A DNA stretch of 64,000 nucleotides from JAGVPT01 sp035505655 (GCA_035505655.1 DATJQP010000133.1:1-64000), one strand, 5' to 3'. Positions 8,995 to 17,410 are shown, counted from the stretch's first letter. The notes: a model not told the origin generated them from the letters alone. Program-made: numbers and translations.

Positions 8995-10101
8995 TCAGAA
9001 GCCCGTGACGAACGAGAAGGTGTATGGATTCTTCATCGGCGTCCCGTTCTTGGCCTTCAGGCCGGTCGAGACCGTCACCACATAGGTCGTGCCCGGCGCA
9101 AGAGCAGATGACGGAGCAAAGGTGAATCCCGATCCTCCGAAATTGATGCTGCCGGCCACCGCTGGAGCGATCGAGAAGGATGACGCGATAGTGGTTGAAT
9201 CGATGAGAAAATTGCATGAGATGTAGATTTGAGCAGTCGTGCTCACCCCGTTTCCGGTCGGATAGCCGTACGTCACCTCGTACGGAGCCGTGGTGAACGA
9301 TAGCGAATACGGCGCCGTCAGTGCGTGCCCGTTAACATCCTTCACGCTCGCCGCAACAGTGGCGGTGTATTTAGTCTCCGACGCGAGAGACGTCGCGTTG
9401 CCAATGTTCCAGGATAATCCCCAATAGCCGTAGTAGACCGACGTAGCTCCCGTAACGGAAGGCGAAATAGAGAACGCCCCGGCGACGCTCCCGGTATCGA
9501 CCGGCGCGTTGAACCTGAGCGTGATACCAGCATTGATGGGAGAGATTGCCGTGTCGCCGTTCATCGGGTAACTATCCATCACACGAAAGTAGGGCTCGGG
9601 CGTGAACGAGAAGGTGACCGTCGACCCGAGCGTGTCGCCGTAGATGTCCTCCGTCGACGGCCCGATGGAGATCGTATATTGCTGCCCTACCGCGAAATAG
9701 GGATAGTAGATCTGGTAGCTGGCCGGAAACCGGCTGTCGAGGGATGCGTCATTGACGTACGCCAGCCAGAGAGGAGTAGGCGTGAGTGGAAAATCAAAGG
9801 TCGTCCCTTCCACTGGCGCCGCACGCGTGGTGTCGATGAAGACCGAACTGTTGCTCGGGGAAATCGAGACTGCATGGATGACGGAATAGGTGTTCATCAG
9901 CGTGTTGAAGCGGATGATGACGACATTCCCGGGCGACATGATGTTGGGGCCGATCGCGCCCGGCCACGGATCCGTCCAGACCACGGAGGGCGGGACGTTG
10001 GTCGAGCCGGATGTCTGGAGCGAACTCGTCGGGTTCGAATCGCATCCCGCGATAACTGCGGCGAGGACGATCAACCAACAATAGTTCTTCATAAGCTTCA
10101 T
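8995..10101 (-). CDS. Lipoprotein with three Big_5-type Ig-like domains
   Basis: 368 residues. The signal ends in the clear lipobox VIAGC, followed by a Ser/Thr linker. Three successive Ig-like units carry the Big_5 pattern: an N-terminal DPWPGAIGPNI/SYPMNGDTAISP-like entry, then a strand with RFNTLMN or RFNAPVD, and a closing YTISIGPSTEDIYGD or YVVTVSTGLKAKNG motif. Such domains are extracellular spacers or adhesive modules. Lipidation predicts anchoring in the outer membrane. The gene is the third of a five-gene run; it starts 50 bp after the preceding gene and precedes the next by 16 bp. Confidence 0.8.
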   Translation of the reverse strand: MKLMKNYCWLIVLAAVIAGCDSNPTSSLQTSGSTNVPPSVVWTDPWPGAIGPNIMSPGNVVIIRFNTLMNTYSVIHAVSISPSNSSVFIDTTRAAPVEGTTFDFPLTPTPLWLAYVNDASLDSRFPASYQIYYPYFAVGQQYTISIGPSTEDIYGDTLGSTVTFSFTPEPYFRVMDSYPMNGDTAISPINAGITLRFNAPVDTGSVAGAFSISPSVTGATSVYYGYWGLSWNIGNATSLASETKYTATVAASVKDVNGHALTAPYSLSFTTAPYEVTYGYPTGNGVSTTAQIYISCNFLIDSTTIASSFSIAPAVAGSINFGGSGFTFAPSSALAPGTTYVVTVSTGLKAKNGTPMKNPYTFSFVTGF

Positions 10102-10151
10102 CTCCCTCCTCCTTCAAACGTCGGCGATGACCGAGTGCCCATGATACGAGA

Positions 10152-11444
10152 TCAGTCCACGGCGAGCATGAGGAGCTTCCGGTTGGCACTTACGCGTCTC
10201 AGCTTTCCCGCCGCAAAGTTCTGCGCGAATTCCTTTTTCAATGCCAGAAAGAACACCGAAGAATTCTGATAGTCCTGGTTCGTAACCCAGACAAGGTAGT
10301 CCATCGTCTTGTCGCTCACGACATTCTCCTTGACCCGGCTGCAGAGCTTCTTCAGGCTCAGGAGCGCGGCCGGCGAAAGCTCGTCCTTTGCGTCGCCGCT
10401 GAAGGTGCCGGTGATGTTGAAGATGACTTTGTACTGAACCCCGTTCTTCATATCGTCGGTCCAGTAGTTGTTGATGCGGCTCATGACGTTGTTGAGCGCA
10501 TTCGTGATCGCCGCTTCGACGAGAGCCTCTTCGGGCGCCGCGGACTCATCACTGTAGCCCGTTTCCGTTCCGAGAAGCCTGGCGGTCGTTGTCTCGTAGG
10601 CTCTCACGGAGACTGAGGCCTTGTGGACGTTCGTCGATCCGACCATCCTGCTTTGGAGGTCGATCGAATAGGTGATATAGACGTCGCTCCCGACCGTGAG
10701 CGCGATCGCGTACGACATATCCTCGTCTCCCCCCTTGAGCGTCATCTGCGATTTTTGCTGCTGATAGATCTGCTCGGCCTGCTCGGGGGCGATGACGTTG
10801 TATTTTTTTGCCGTGAGGTATGACTCGATCGTCGCAGCACCTTGCTTCAGGACCGGATCCTTCTCGAGCATCTCCAGAGGACTCTCTCCCGGTTTCACGG
10901 CGGGAAGAGCCATGAGCGTCGGCATGCCGATCTCCTCGGCAACTTCCGATGACGACGTGATGATGCCCTTCTGAATGAGGGCATCCTTGATCGCTTTGAC
11001 GTTGACGCGGAATTGCTTCTCAACCTTCAGCTTGTCTCCTCCGGCCATTCGCACCCGGCTGTCGAGCGACGAAGCCTCCCACGAGATGAACTTCGTGATG
11101 TTCTCGTCCGCGAAAAAATCGTTCGCGATGGTCTGGAACTTCGTCTTGTCCTCGTCAGTCTTCAAGACGCCGTCGAACCCGCTCCCGCCGTAGAGGACGA
11201 AGTAAATGGCGGATTTCCGTGCATCCATCTCGGCGAGCTTCAACGATTCTTCTTCCTTGAACCCGAATAGCCCGCTCACTCCGCCGATCCCCTTTGCGCG
11301 GATGAGCACTTCGGCCGACCCGTTCGCCTCGACAAAGGTGGCCTCCCGCGACTCGGGGAGGTTCCCCTGAGCTTTTGCCGGACCGGCGACACAAACGACA
11401 AGAGCAATTACGAGGAGCAGTGATAAGCAGACCGTCTTTGGCAT
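10152..11444 (-). CDS. Secreted protein of a Bacteroidota envelope family (DUF6175-like)
   Basis: 430 residues with a clean signal peptide (LSLLLVIALVVCVAGPAKAQ). The body has an N-terminal region with AEMDARKSAIYFVLYGG, reminiscent of Lpp20/FlgT proteins in which a repeated Ala/Lys helix follows a beta strand. A middle Lys-rich part follows, and then SDVYITYSIDLQSR and VRAYETTTARLLGTETG, which resemble the DUF6175 family of Bacteroidota. No catalytic motif is visible. It sits 46 bp after the barrel gene and is probably part of the same envelope complex. The family assignment comes from memory of the pattern and is moderate. Confidence 0.65.
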   Translation of the reverse strand: MPKTVCLSLLLVIALVVCVAGPAKAQGNLPESREATFVEANGSAEVLIRAKGIGGVSGLFGFKEEESLKLAEMDARKSAIYFVLYGGSGFDGVLKTDEDKTKFQTIANDFFADENITKFISWEASSLDSRVRMAGGDKLKVEKQFRVNVKAIKDALIQKGIITSSSEVAEEIGMPTLMALPAVKPGESPLEMLEKDPVLKQGAATIESYLTAKKYNVIAPEQAEQIYQQQKSQMTLKGGDEDMSYAIALTVGSDVYITYSIDLQSRMVGSTNVHKASVSVRAYETTTARLLGTETGYSDESAAPEEALVEAAITNALNNVMSRINNYWTDDMKNGVQYKVIFNITGTFSGDAKDELSPAALLSLKKLCSRVKENVVSDKTMDYLVWVTNQDYQNSSVFFLALKKEFAQNFAAGKLRRVSANRKLLMLAVD

Positions 11445-11490
11445 GAGAGTTCTCCGTAGATGTTCAGAATTCGAAAATTCCGACGCACCC

Positions 11491-13263
11491 TCACTTCAGC
11501 GAAGGAAGGGCATAGTTGACCCATAGGTAGAATCCGAGCCCGGAATACTTGACGTCCGGACCGGTAACGCTGCTGTTCCTGAAATCTCTCCCGTTGGAAT
11601 CGGTGACGTCCGCGCTCCACGAACTGCTCGTGCCGAACAGGTTGTACTCCGCCCCTGCTCCCAGCGAGAGGACCGGTGTGATGTAGACCTCAAGCGCGGC
11701 GCGGCCGTCGAGTCCGATGTTTCCGTTGGTCAGTCTGTACGTGCCACCGTCGTTCCCGTCGACGGTGAACCGGGTGAGAGCGTACTTGACATCGGCCTGG
11801 AAGAGAAGGCCAAACCTCCGGAAGTAGAATTTCTTCAGGAGGCCGAAGTTGACATATCCGGTCAGCCCGGGACCGATGTCAGAGCTGTCAAGCAAGCCCT
11901 CGTTTGAATAATAGATCTGGCCGTCAACGGTGGTGATACCAATCGCGCCCCCCAGGTTCAGCCAGAGCTCCGGCACCCGGGTCGCATTCGCCAGGTCTGC
12001 CTGAAATGAGAGAGCGACACCGTACGCGGTCTTGCTCCCAGAGGTGATCGTTGTCCCGAAGTACGTGTTGGGGACGTCGAAACCGGTCGACGTCGTGTTG
12101 TCAAAGGTCGAAATCCTCACCGGGAATGCTGCAAACGAGACGAGTCCGTTGATGCCGAGCATCGGAAGTTCGGTGAGGCTGAGTCCTTCCGAGTAGCCCG
12201 TGCCCGTTATCGTTTGGGCATAGGATTCCGCGGTTTCGTCTTTCGCGTTGTCCCCAACTTCCCTGATTTTCACGAACCCTCGCTTCACCCTCGCCACGTC
12301 CCCCTTGTCGGTTTCCTGCAATTCTTCGACCCAGTACGTGTCGTCAAGTCCGACACCCTCTCTGCTCCCAAGGTTTAACTTCACTCCGAAGAAGGTTGTT
12401 CCGGTCACCTCTCCGGTGAGATGGAAAGCCTCCATCTTTTTGGTCTCAACCTGGATGTTGAGCGTGCTCGCGTCGACCGCGTTTTTGAACGCCGCGAAGT
12501 CGGCCGAGCCGTCGTCCTCGATCCTTCGGCCGTCGAACGTCTCATCCTCGTGAACCGTGCTTCGGACGATCGGCTCGCCGCTCCATCCGGCGGCGACTCC
12601 CGCAAAAGCGACGCTCGCGTTGTTGTTCCTATCCACGTTGAGTTTATACCACAGGAGGCCGAGACGAACCGAATAGCTAAACTCCGTGAGGGGAATCCTT
12701 CGTACGACTCTACCGTAGTCGTTCTTTACCTCACGGAAACCCTTAGCGACCCGCCGGTTGCACGTCTCGAGGTAAGGTATATAGAAGAACCCGGAGTTGA
12801 GGATCGCTTCGAGCTGGGAGGCGCTCATGCCGGCGGCCTTCGCTTTCGTGGCAAGGAAAGTGTTTCGATCTTCGTCGCTCAGGTTCTGTTTGCTGAGAAG
12901 TTCCTTATTGATGTCCAGGATACGGAGAAGCTGCGGGGCAAGCGTGCTGTCGAGCACCGGGGTGATTCGGTCCGGTGCGAGAGACTCCATCCCCGAAGCC
13001 GCCGCCCCGAAAGACGCGGTGACGTTCTCCGGCAGAGGCGCGTAGTTGAACCGGGCGAAGTTGATGCTCCGCGAAAGGGCGCTGAGAACATAGTCGTTCT
13101 GTTCAGTCGAGAGTCCCGCCCCGGCGGGGGCGAGGACCCTGTCGACGAACGAGACGACCTTTTTCTTGTACGGCTGGCCGGATTGGGAGAAGACAACGAG
13201 CGGCGAGACAAAGAGGAGTGTGAAAATTACCCCTGATGTGAACCAACGAGACCGGATATTCAT
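11491..13263 (-). CDS. Predicted outer-membrane barrel protein, first gene of envelope cluster
   Basis: 590 residues from the ATG at 13263, which gives a good signal peptide (SGVIFTLLFVSPLVVFSQ). A longer reading frame to 13350 runs into tRNA-derived repeats and was rejected. The middle holds a module GVKLNLGSREGVGLDDTYWV with valine- and glycine-rich strands, similar to the C-terminal domain of FlgT-like proteins. The last 250 residues alternate aromatic beta strands (LFQADVKYALTRF, LSLGAGAEYNLFG) and end in YLWVNYALPSLK, as expected of a barrel. It leads the five-gene run ending at 6974, and its leader contains the 63-bp repeats. Confidence 0.65.
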   Translation of the reverse strand: MNIRSRWFTSGVIFTLLFVSPLVVFSQSGQPYKKKVVSFVDRVLAPAGAGLSTEQNDYVLSALSRSINFARFNYAPLPENVTASFGAAASGMESLAPDRITPVLDSTLAPQLLRILDINKELLSKQNLSDEDRNTFLATKAKAAGMSASQLEAILNSGFFYIPYLETCNRRVAKGFREVKNDYGRVVRRIPLTEFSYSVRLGLLWYKLNVDRNNNASVAFAGVAAGWSGEPIVRSTVHEDETFDGRRIEDDGSADFAAFKNAVDASTLNIQVETKKMEAFHLTGEVTGTTFFGVKLNLGSREGVGLDDTYWVEELQETDKGDVARVKRGFVKIREVGDNAKDETAESYAQTITGTGYSEGLSLTELPMLGINGLVSFAAFPVRISTFDNTTSTGFDVPNTYFGTTITSGSKTAYGVALSFQADLANATRVPELWLNLGGAIGITTVDGQIYYSNEGLLDSSDIGPGLTGYVNFGLLKKFYFRRFGLLFQADVKYALTRFTVDGNDGGTYRLTNGNIGLDGRAALEVYITPVLSLGAGAEYNLFGTSSSWSADVTDSNGRDFRNSSVTGPDVKYSGLGFYLWVNYALPSLK

Positions 13264-13313
13264 GGCGCTGAAAACGAATGTCGAACAGACAAAACCCGAC
13301 GCGAAGGCTACTC

Positions 13314-13439
13314 GTGGACGCTGTAGGGTTCGAATGCGCCTTTGGCGCACTTCGCTGTGAAACGCTCAGCCTACTTGTGGACGCTGTAGGGCTCGAATGC
13401 GCCTTCGGCGCACTTCGCTGTGAAACGCTCAGCCTACTT
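13314..13439 (-). repeat. Two tandem 63-bp repeats carrying the 3' end of tRNA-Val
   Basis: Copies begin at 13314 and 13377, and the next period begins at 13440, where the tRNA starts. The two copies differ at only two positions in my reading. Read with the tRNA, each unit ends with the last 19 bases of tRNA-Val (TTCGAGC loop, CCTAC, AGCGTCC) plus the discriminator A. The rest includes a perfect short hairpin (TGCGCC-GAA-GGCGCA). The repeats separate the tRNA from the start of the barrel gene on the same strand. Confidence 0.9.
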
Positions 13440-13440
13440 G

Positions 13441-13515
13441 TGGACGCTGTAGGGCTCGAACCTACGACCTATGCCTTGTAAGGGCATCGCTCTAAACCAA
13501 CTGAGCTAAGCGTCC
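13441..13515 (-). tRNA. tRNA-Val (anticodon TAC)
   Basis: A full cloverleaf of 75 bases. The acceptor GGACGCT pairs with AGCGTCC, the D arm is GCTC...GAGC, the anticodon stem ATGCC/GGCAT encloses loop CTTACAA (anticodon TAC), and the T arm is GTAGG-TTCGAGC-CCTAC with discriminator A. CCA is not encoded: the base after the discriminator is C, then AAG. Confidence 0.96.
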
Positions 13516-13613
13516 GTGCGACAGGGTTCCCCCTCGTCAGGTCATAGAACTCACTGCCAAGTTAACGAAAAAGGTTCGCGGAATCAAGGATGACTCCTTT
13601 ATGGCTACTACCT

Positions 13614-13647
13614 TCTTCCAAAAACAAAGCCCCGCTCATGCGGGGCT
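13614..13647 (-). terminator. Rho-independent terminator of the small membrane-protein gene
   Basis: AGCCCCGC (13628-13635) pairs with GCGGGGCT (13640-13647) over a 4-base loop. Read on the minus strand, it is followed by TTTGTTTTTGG. It lies about 30 bases after the stop of the gene ending at 13678. Confidence 0.85.
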
Positions 13648-13677
13648 CCGGAGGCTTGCGTTATGGAAAGCGTGAAG

Positions 13678-14028
13678 CTAGTGCGGCTCGTTCATTTTCT
13701 TCGATGCGATGAAATAGAAGACAATCAGTCCGATCCCACCGAAAATAAGTATCACGCTTGGATAGATCATCTCCCCGAGGTTGTACCAGTTGTAAAGGAT
13801 CCCCGCAATGAGAATTCCGCATCCCAAAAAGATCGCAATCAATCCCCATTTCAGGTTGGAGAGTGGGTTGATCGCGAATGCCTGTCGTTTGTATAGTTCT
13901 TTGTAATCGGCCGGGTTCAGCCCTTTGTCGATAATTGTGATTCTTTCCCTGTGCCTGGTGTCTGTGAACTTCCAGAAAACAGTTCCGCAGACAATAAATA
14001 GGGTAATGGGAACCAGTATTCCGATCAT
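13678..14028 (-). CDS. Small membrane protein (DUF6249-like)
   Basis: 116 residues with three hydrophobic helices: about 3-20, 62-82 and 88-108. The first is followed by a short cytoplasmic stretch (RHRERITIIDKGLNPADY). The phrase ERITIIDKG is typical of DUF6249-type membrane proteins found beside ECF sigma factors in this phylum. It is transcribed away from the sigma-factor gene, through a promoter that mirrors the sigma gene's own, so it is probably a member of the same regulon. No biochemical function is known. A strong terminator follows it. Confidence 0.75.
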   Translation of the reverse strand: MIGILVPITLFIVCGTVFWKFTDTRHRERITIIDKGLNPADYKELYKRQAFAINPLSNLKWGLIAIFLGCGILIAGILYNWYNLGEMIYPSVILIFGGIGLIVFYFIASKKMNEPH

Positions 14029-14075
14029 CGGATGCTCCTTCTGAGGTTATTTGATGTTCGTTGACCTCTTTACTA

Positions 14076-14106
14076 ACTTTGACTTGGAAACCGGGTTGAA
14101 GGTTGC
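14076..14106 (-). promoter_or_regulatory. Putative ECF-sigma promoter for the small membrane-protein gene
   Basis: Read on the minus strand: GCAACCTT (14106-14099), a 16-base spacer, then TCAAAGT (14082-14076). It is the mirror of the element at 14129-14159, with the same -35 octamer and the same spacing; 21 of 26 bases match between the two arms. The start codon is about 50 bases downstream. The promoter role is inferred. Confidence 0.6.
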
Positions 14107-14128
14107 GTGAAAAACAATTTCCCCTCCG

Positions 14129-14159
14129 GCAACCTTAGATCGGGTTTTCAAGTCTAAAG
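14129..14159 (+). promoter_or_regulatory. Putative autoregulatory ECF-sigma promoter
   Basis: GCAACCTT (14129-14136), a 16-base spacer, then TCTAAAG (14153-14159), 26 bases before the sigma-factor ATG. ECF promoters typically have an AAC-containing -35 box and a TCTAA-like -10 box. The duplicate copy facing the other way supports a real site. Confidence 0.65.
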
Positions 14160-14185
14160 AGGTATACACACTTTCCGCGGAATTA

Positions 14186-14767
14186 ATGGAATCGCTGTCC
14201 GACGACGAGATCATCAGGCGGGTTCTGGGCGGCAGTACGCGTTCATTTGCCGATCTCGTGGAGCGTCATCAGGACAAGGCGATGACCCTTGCAACGCGGA
14301 TGCTGCGAAACAGAGAGGAGGCGGAAGAGGCGGTTCAGGATGCTTTTGTGAGGGCGTTCAACGGGCTCCAACGGTTCGAAAAGCGCTCTCGATTCTCGAC
14401 CTGGTTCTACCGGATTGTGTTCAACGTCTGTTCGACGGCGTTGTCGAAACGGGGAGAGCTGCGGCACCTTTCATCCGAAGGAGCGGAGGAGGAAGGTGGA
14501 GTCGAAATTCCGGATCTCACCGAGATGCCCGATGCAATCGTCGAGGGGGAAGATTTTCGACGGCATGTCCTCGATGCAATGAATGGACTTCCGCCCCTCT
14601 ACAGTGGGATCGTGACGATGTTTTATCTTGACGATTTAGGCTACGAAGAAATTGCCGCGATCACCGGATCGCCCCTTGGAACCGTCAAAGCGCGCCTGTT
14701 TCGCGCACGCGCCATGCTGCGCGAAGGAATTCTTCAACGAACCGGCACAAAGGAGTTTGCGCGATGA
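14186..14767 (+). CDS. ECF-family RNA polymerase sigma factor
   Basis: 193 residues. Region 2 is clear (FADLVERHQDKAMTLATRML, VQDAFVRAFNGL, FSTWFYRIVFNVCST), and so is region 4 (LPPLYSGIVTMFYLDDLGYEEIA, then ITGSPLGTVKARLFRARAML). Only regions 2 and 4 are present, which defines the ECF class. Its last codons overlap the start of the zinc-finger anti-sigma gene (ATGA-type overlap), so the two are co-translated. A matching pair of divergent promoters lies upstream, so it probably drives its own expression and that of the neighbouring small membrane protein. The inducing stress is unknown. Confidence 0.93.
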   Translation: MESLSDDEIIRRVLGGSTRSFADLVERHQDKAMTLATRMLRNREEAEEAVQDAFVRAFNGLQRFEKRSRFSTWFYRIVFNVCSTALSKRGELRHLSSEGAEEEGGVEIPDLTEMPDAIVEGEDFRRHVLDAMNGLPPLYSGIVTMFYLDDLGYEEIAAITGSPLGTVKARLFRARAMLREGILQRTGTKEFAR

Positions 14768-15324
14768 TCCATCCGAAGGCGAATGAGCTTTTTGAATTCA
14801 TCGACAACCGGCTCGAGAAGGATCGGGCTGAAGAGGTGATGAAGCACCTGGAGGGATGTCCTCTCTGCCGGCGGAAGGTTGAGCTTGAACGATCGACACG
14901 GATCGTCGTGCACGATGAGCCCCTTGTCAATGTAAGGAGAGGATTCTCAGCCTCGGTGATGGTGAGACTTGTAACGCCAACCCGCGATCCGCTGGCATTG
15001 AGGATTCTCGGCAAGTTGGGGGGCTTTGTTGCCATGCTCGTCGTCCTTGCGGTGATCGGCTTCGCGATTTTCAAGGCCTCCGGGGTTACCGAAAAACCCG
15101 ACACGACTCCCTCTGCAGTGCCACAAGTCGTTGCCCCGCTCTCCACGCTCTATGAAAATGGAATAGAGGCAATCGATCACCAGACCTTAACGATTGCGCA
15201 GACGATTGAAAACGCCGGCGATGCAAAGTTCTGGAGGACGGTGATGATCACGGTATTGACGATTGGCATTTTGAGCGCGGCGGATAAATTGTTCGGCAAG
15301 CGGTTTGTCAGACTGAAGCAGTGA
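14764..15324 (+). CDS. Zinc-finger anti-sigma factor (membrane)
   Basis: 186 residues. The N-terminal domain has the H-x3-C-x2-C zinc-anti-sigma motif (KHLEGCPLC at about 35-43) following a conserved FEFIDNRLEKDRAEEV helix. Two hydrophobic helices follow: LGGFVAMLVVLAVIGFAIF at about 80-101 and a weaker one near 160-175. The cytoplasmic finger would bind and hold the preceding sigma factor at the membrane. The translational overlap with that gene supports a matched pair. No recognisable sensor domain is present between the helices. Confidence 0.88.
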   Translation: MIHPKANELFEFIDNRLEKDRAEEVMKHLEGCPLCRRKVELERSTRIVVHDEPLVNVRRGFSASVMVRLVTPTRDPLALRILGKLGGFVAMLVVLAVIGFAIFKASGVTEKPDTTPSAVPQVVAPLSTLYENGIEAIDHQTLTIAQTIENAGDAKFWRTVMITVLTIGILSAADKLFGKRFVRLKQ

Positions 15325-15819
15325 CGGGGATATCTCCCTATCTTAAATCCTGCGCTTCAATTCTTCCCTCTCCCTTCTCGCCTTCGCATTTTCCGCGCTA
15401 AAACTCCCCCATCCTTGTCAGACTCTGAGATGCGACCTTTTCGGCCTGTCTTTCAGTCCCTTCCTCCTGATGGGGGCTATCTTTCACATTTCCAAAAGTA
15501 TGTCGATCGGGGTTTCCGGCTATCAAGGCCGCTGCCAACTCCGAGTAGCGGCAATGCTTCCAGTGCTCCCTTCTGCGATCATTGAAGACGGCGTATCCGA
15601 TGCCGTCGGTGGCTTTAGAGAGACTTCGTCAGTCTGATGAGAATGAGGCTGGAGGTGACGAATTGTGAAAAGAAATGGAAAAAAAGGAAGGGGGATGAAG
15701 TTTTGCCCTCCTCTCAAGGGCATCGCTCTTGGCCAGCTGGGCCGAGCGCCACATCAATTGCTTCGGCTAAATACGTACAATCTTCTTTTTTTGCCGGCAC
15801 ATTGCGGCACGAACCCGGG
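15325..15819. other. Gene-free stretch of about 495 bp
   Basis: No reading frame here has convincing composition or a start site. The only recognisable element is the half-tRNA remnant at 15704-15751. Long purine runs (GGAAAAAAAGGAAGGGGG near 15680) give no clear function. Confidence 0.6.
15704..15751 (-). other. tRNA-like remnant (D arm and anticodon arm)
   Basis: On the minus strand the segment reads GGCGCTCGGCCCAGCTGGCC, then AAGAGCGATGCCCTTGAGAG. It has a D-arm-like GCTC...GAGC and an anticodon-like stem TGCCC/GGGCA with a 9-base loop. Fourteen bases (AGAGCGATGCCCTT) are identical to tRNA-Val at 13441-13515. No matching acceptor stem or T arm follows, so it should not make a working tRNA. 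Confidence 0.4.
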
Positions 15820-16308
15820 TCAAGGCTTCGGTTTCCGCCTGGGTCGATCTTTCGCTGATGTCGATTTGATAACCAGCTTGCCGCGCCCGCTCGGCCGAAA
15901 AGGGACCTTCGCGCGACCGGTTGCCGTATCCAAGAGGGCTTCGACCTCCGGGAGTCTCAGCGTCGCCGGAGATTCAATGTGAATGAACCTCGTTTGTTTG
16001 CCTGAACCGAGGAGGATCTTCGCCGGGTCGGGCAGTGTAGGACCCTGGTTGAAGTAGAGACGAAGTCCATCTGCACCCGAGGAGATCGCGACTACCGCGT
16101 CTGACCCCCGTTCTGTCCCCGAATAGCCGATCACGAGGGAATTAGAATAGTTGTAGACCAATTCGTCTGCCGAGGGAAAACGCTTCCGCAAGGCTTCGCG
16201 GACATAGCGAATAAGCGCCCGGCGCTTCGGCTCGAACTTGGCAATAAGACCTTTGAACTGCTCTTCGGCGCTGGGAGTTTTGCTTCTGACTTCCTTGGAT
16301 TCTGCCAT
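15820..16308 (-). CDS. DUF1801-domain protein (YdhG-like)
   Basis: 162 residues, cytosolic, with no signal or membrane segment. The core (ALIRYVREALRKRFPSADELVYNYSNSLVIGY, then LRLYFNQGPTLPDP and FIHIESPATL) has the pattern of DUF1801/YdhG proteins, which adopt a fold related to frataxin-like iron chaperones. The Lys/Arg-rich tail (KDRPRRKPKP) is unstructured. It stands alone between the gene-free stretch and the DUF218-like gene. The biological role of the family is poorly defined. Confidence 0.8.
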   Translation of the reverse strand: MAESKEVRSKTPSAEEQFKGLIAKFEPKRRALIRYVREALRKRFPSADELVYNYSNSLVIGYSGTERGSDAVVAISSGADGLRLYFNQGPTLPDPAKILLGSGKQTRFIHIESPATLRLPEVEALLDTATGRAKVPFRPSGRGKLVIKSTSAKDRPRRKPKP

Positions 16309-16403
16309 CCGGTTCTCCTCGCGAAAACACTATGACCTCAACTGAACACCCCGTTCCGCACGTCGCTCGTCACGGATGATACTTCGATTGCGCCCGGCGT
16401 ATC

Positions 16404-17066
16404 TTATCCGAAGGAATGAAGCTTGAAGATGTAGATATCGTAGAAGAACATTTTGAGAAATTCGTTGAAGGCGGCCGCCTGGCCTGCGTCAGTTTCGTAC
16501 CAATCGCTCAGCGTTGCTCCCGCTTCAAACCACGGAAGAACCCGAACCGTGATCCCTTTCGGTTCTGCAAAGTAGCGAAGAGCTTTCTTTGAGCGGCCTG
16601 AGTGAAAAACCGCGGTAGCTAGTGTAAGCTCTTTCCATCCAAGCTTCGACGCTGTGTCGATGATCGCCTTCGCGTTGTTCAGCGTCTTGGGTTCTTTCGC
16701 AGGTACCAGAAGCAGACGGAAACGGGAGGTGTCGATCCCCGCCGCCCATGCGTTGGCCATCGATTGTCTTCGGGTGCGCTCCTCGAAATAAGGGGGCTGA
16801 TTCACAAGCGCCCAAATCTCCGGATGTCCAACCTGGGCGGCGATGGCGTTCGCCTGCTCAAAAACCTCGATGTTTGCGTCCCAGTTCTCCACAACGAGGT
16901 GAGCGGTCGGCGCCGGAGGATCGATATCGACGGTAAACCAGACTACCGCATGCTTTGCCGCAGGAATTGAAAAATAGACTGCGACGAAAATGAACACAAC
17001 CAAAATGCTCCTCGCCGGCCAGGTCAGCACGCGATGAGTCTTGGTCTTAAGAAAGAAGTTGTCCAT
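16404..17066 (-). CDS. Membrane-anchored YdcF/DUF218-like protein
   Basis: About 220 residues from the ATG at 17066; a TTG 9 codons upstream is a weaker alternative. One N-terminal helix (SILVVFIFVAVYFSIPA) anchors a domain with RRQSMANAWAAGIDTSRF, EPKTLNNAKAIID and TLATAVFHSGRSKKALRYF. These correspond to the conserved E-x-N-x2-N and H-x2-R positions of DUF218/SanA-YdcF proteins, although the opening G-x2-V strand is diverged. It may bind a nucleotide-like cofactor in the periplasm. The duplicated tRNA-Gly 3' end lies directly before it on the same strand. Confidence 0.6.
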   Translation of the reverse strand: MDNFFLKTKTHRVLTWPARSILVVFIFVAVYFSIPAAKHAVVWFTVDIDPPAPTAHLVVENWDANIEVFEQANAIAAQVGHPEIWALVNQPPYFEERTRRQSMANAWAAGIDTSRFRLLLVPAKEPKTLNNAKAIIDTASKLGWKELTLATAVFHSGRSKKALRYFAEPKGITVRVLPWFEAGATLSDWYETDAGQAAAFNEFLKMFFYDIYIFKLHSFG

Positions 17067-17195
17067 CACTGGTTTTCCCTGGGGCCGGACCAAATCGATG
17101 AGAACTCACACCGATCCTTGCCTCCCCGCGAACTTGTATCCAAAACGGAAGTGCCTCCATCTGACGGAGGCACTCTCTCTTCACGATTCACATCC

Positions 17196-17410
<215 letters not shown>

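Noticed and set aside
13264..13350. N-terminal extension of the barrel gene up to 13350.
   Set aside because: It translates the tRNA-derived repeat; the ATG at 13263 gives a good signal peptide.
13314..13439. CRISPR array suggested by regular repeats.
   Set aside because: The units abut without spacers, are two in number, and derive from tRNA sequence.
13278..13481. Plus-strand frame repeating a VDAVGLECAFGALRCETLS-like peptide across the tRNA-Val region.
   Set aside because: It is the antisense reading of tRNA-Val (VGLEPTTYAL is a well-known spurious peptide) and of the 63-bp repeats, not a protein.
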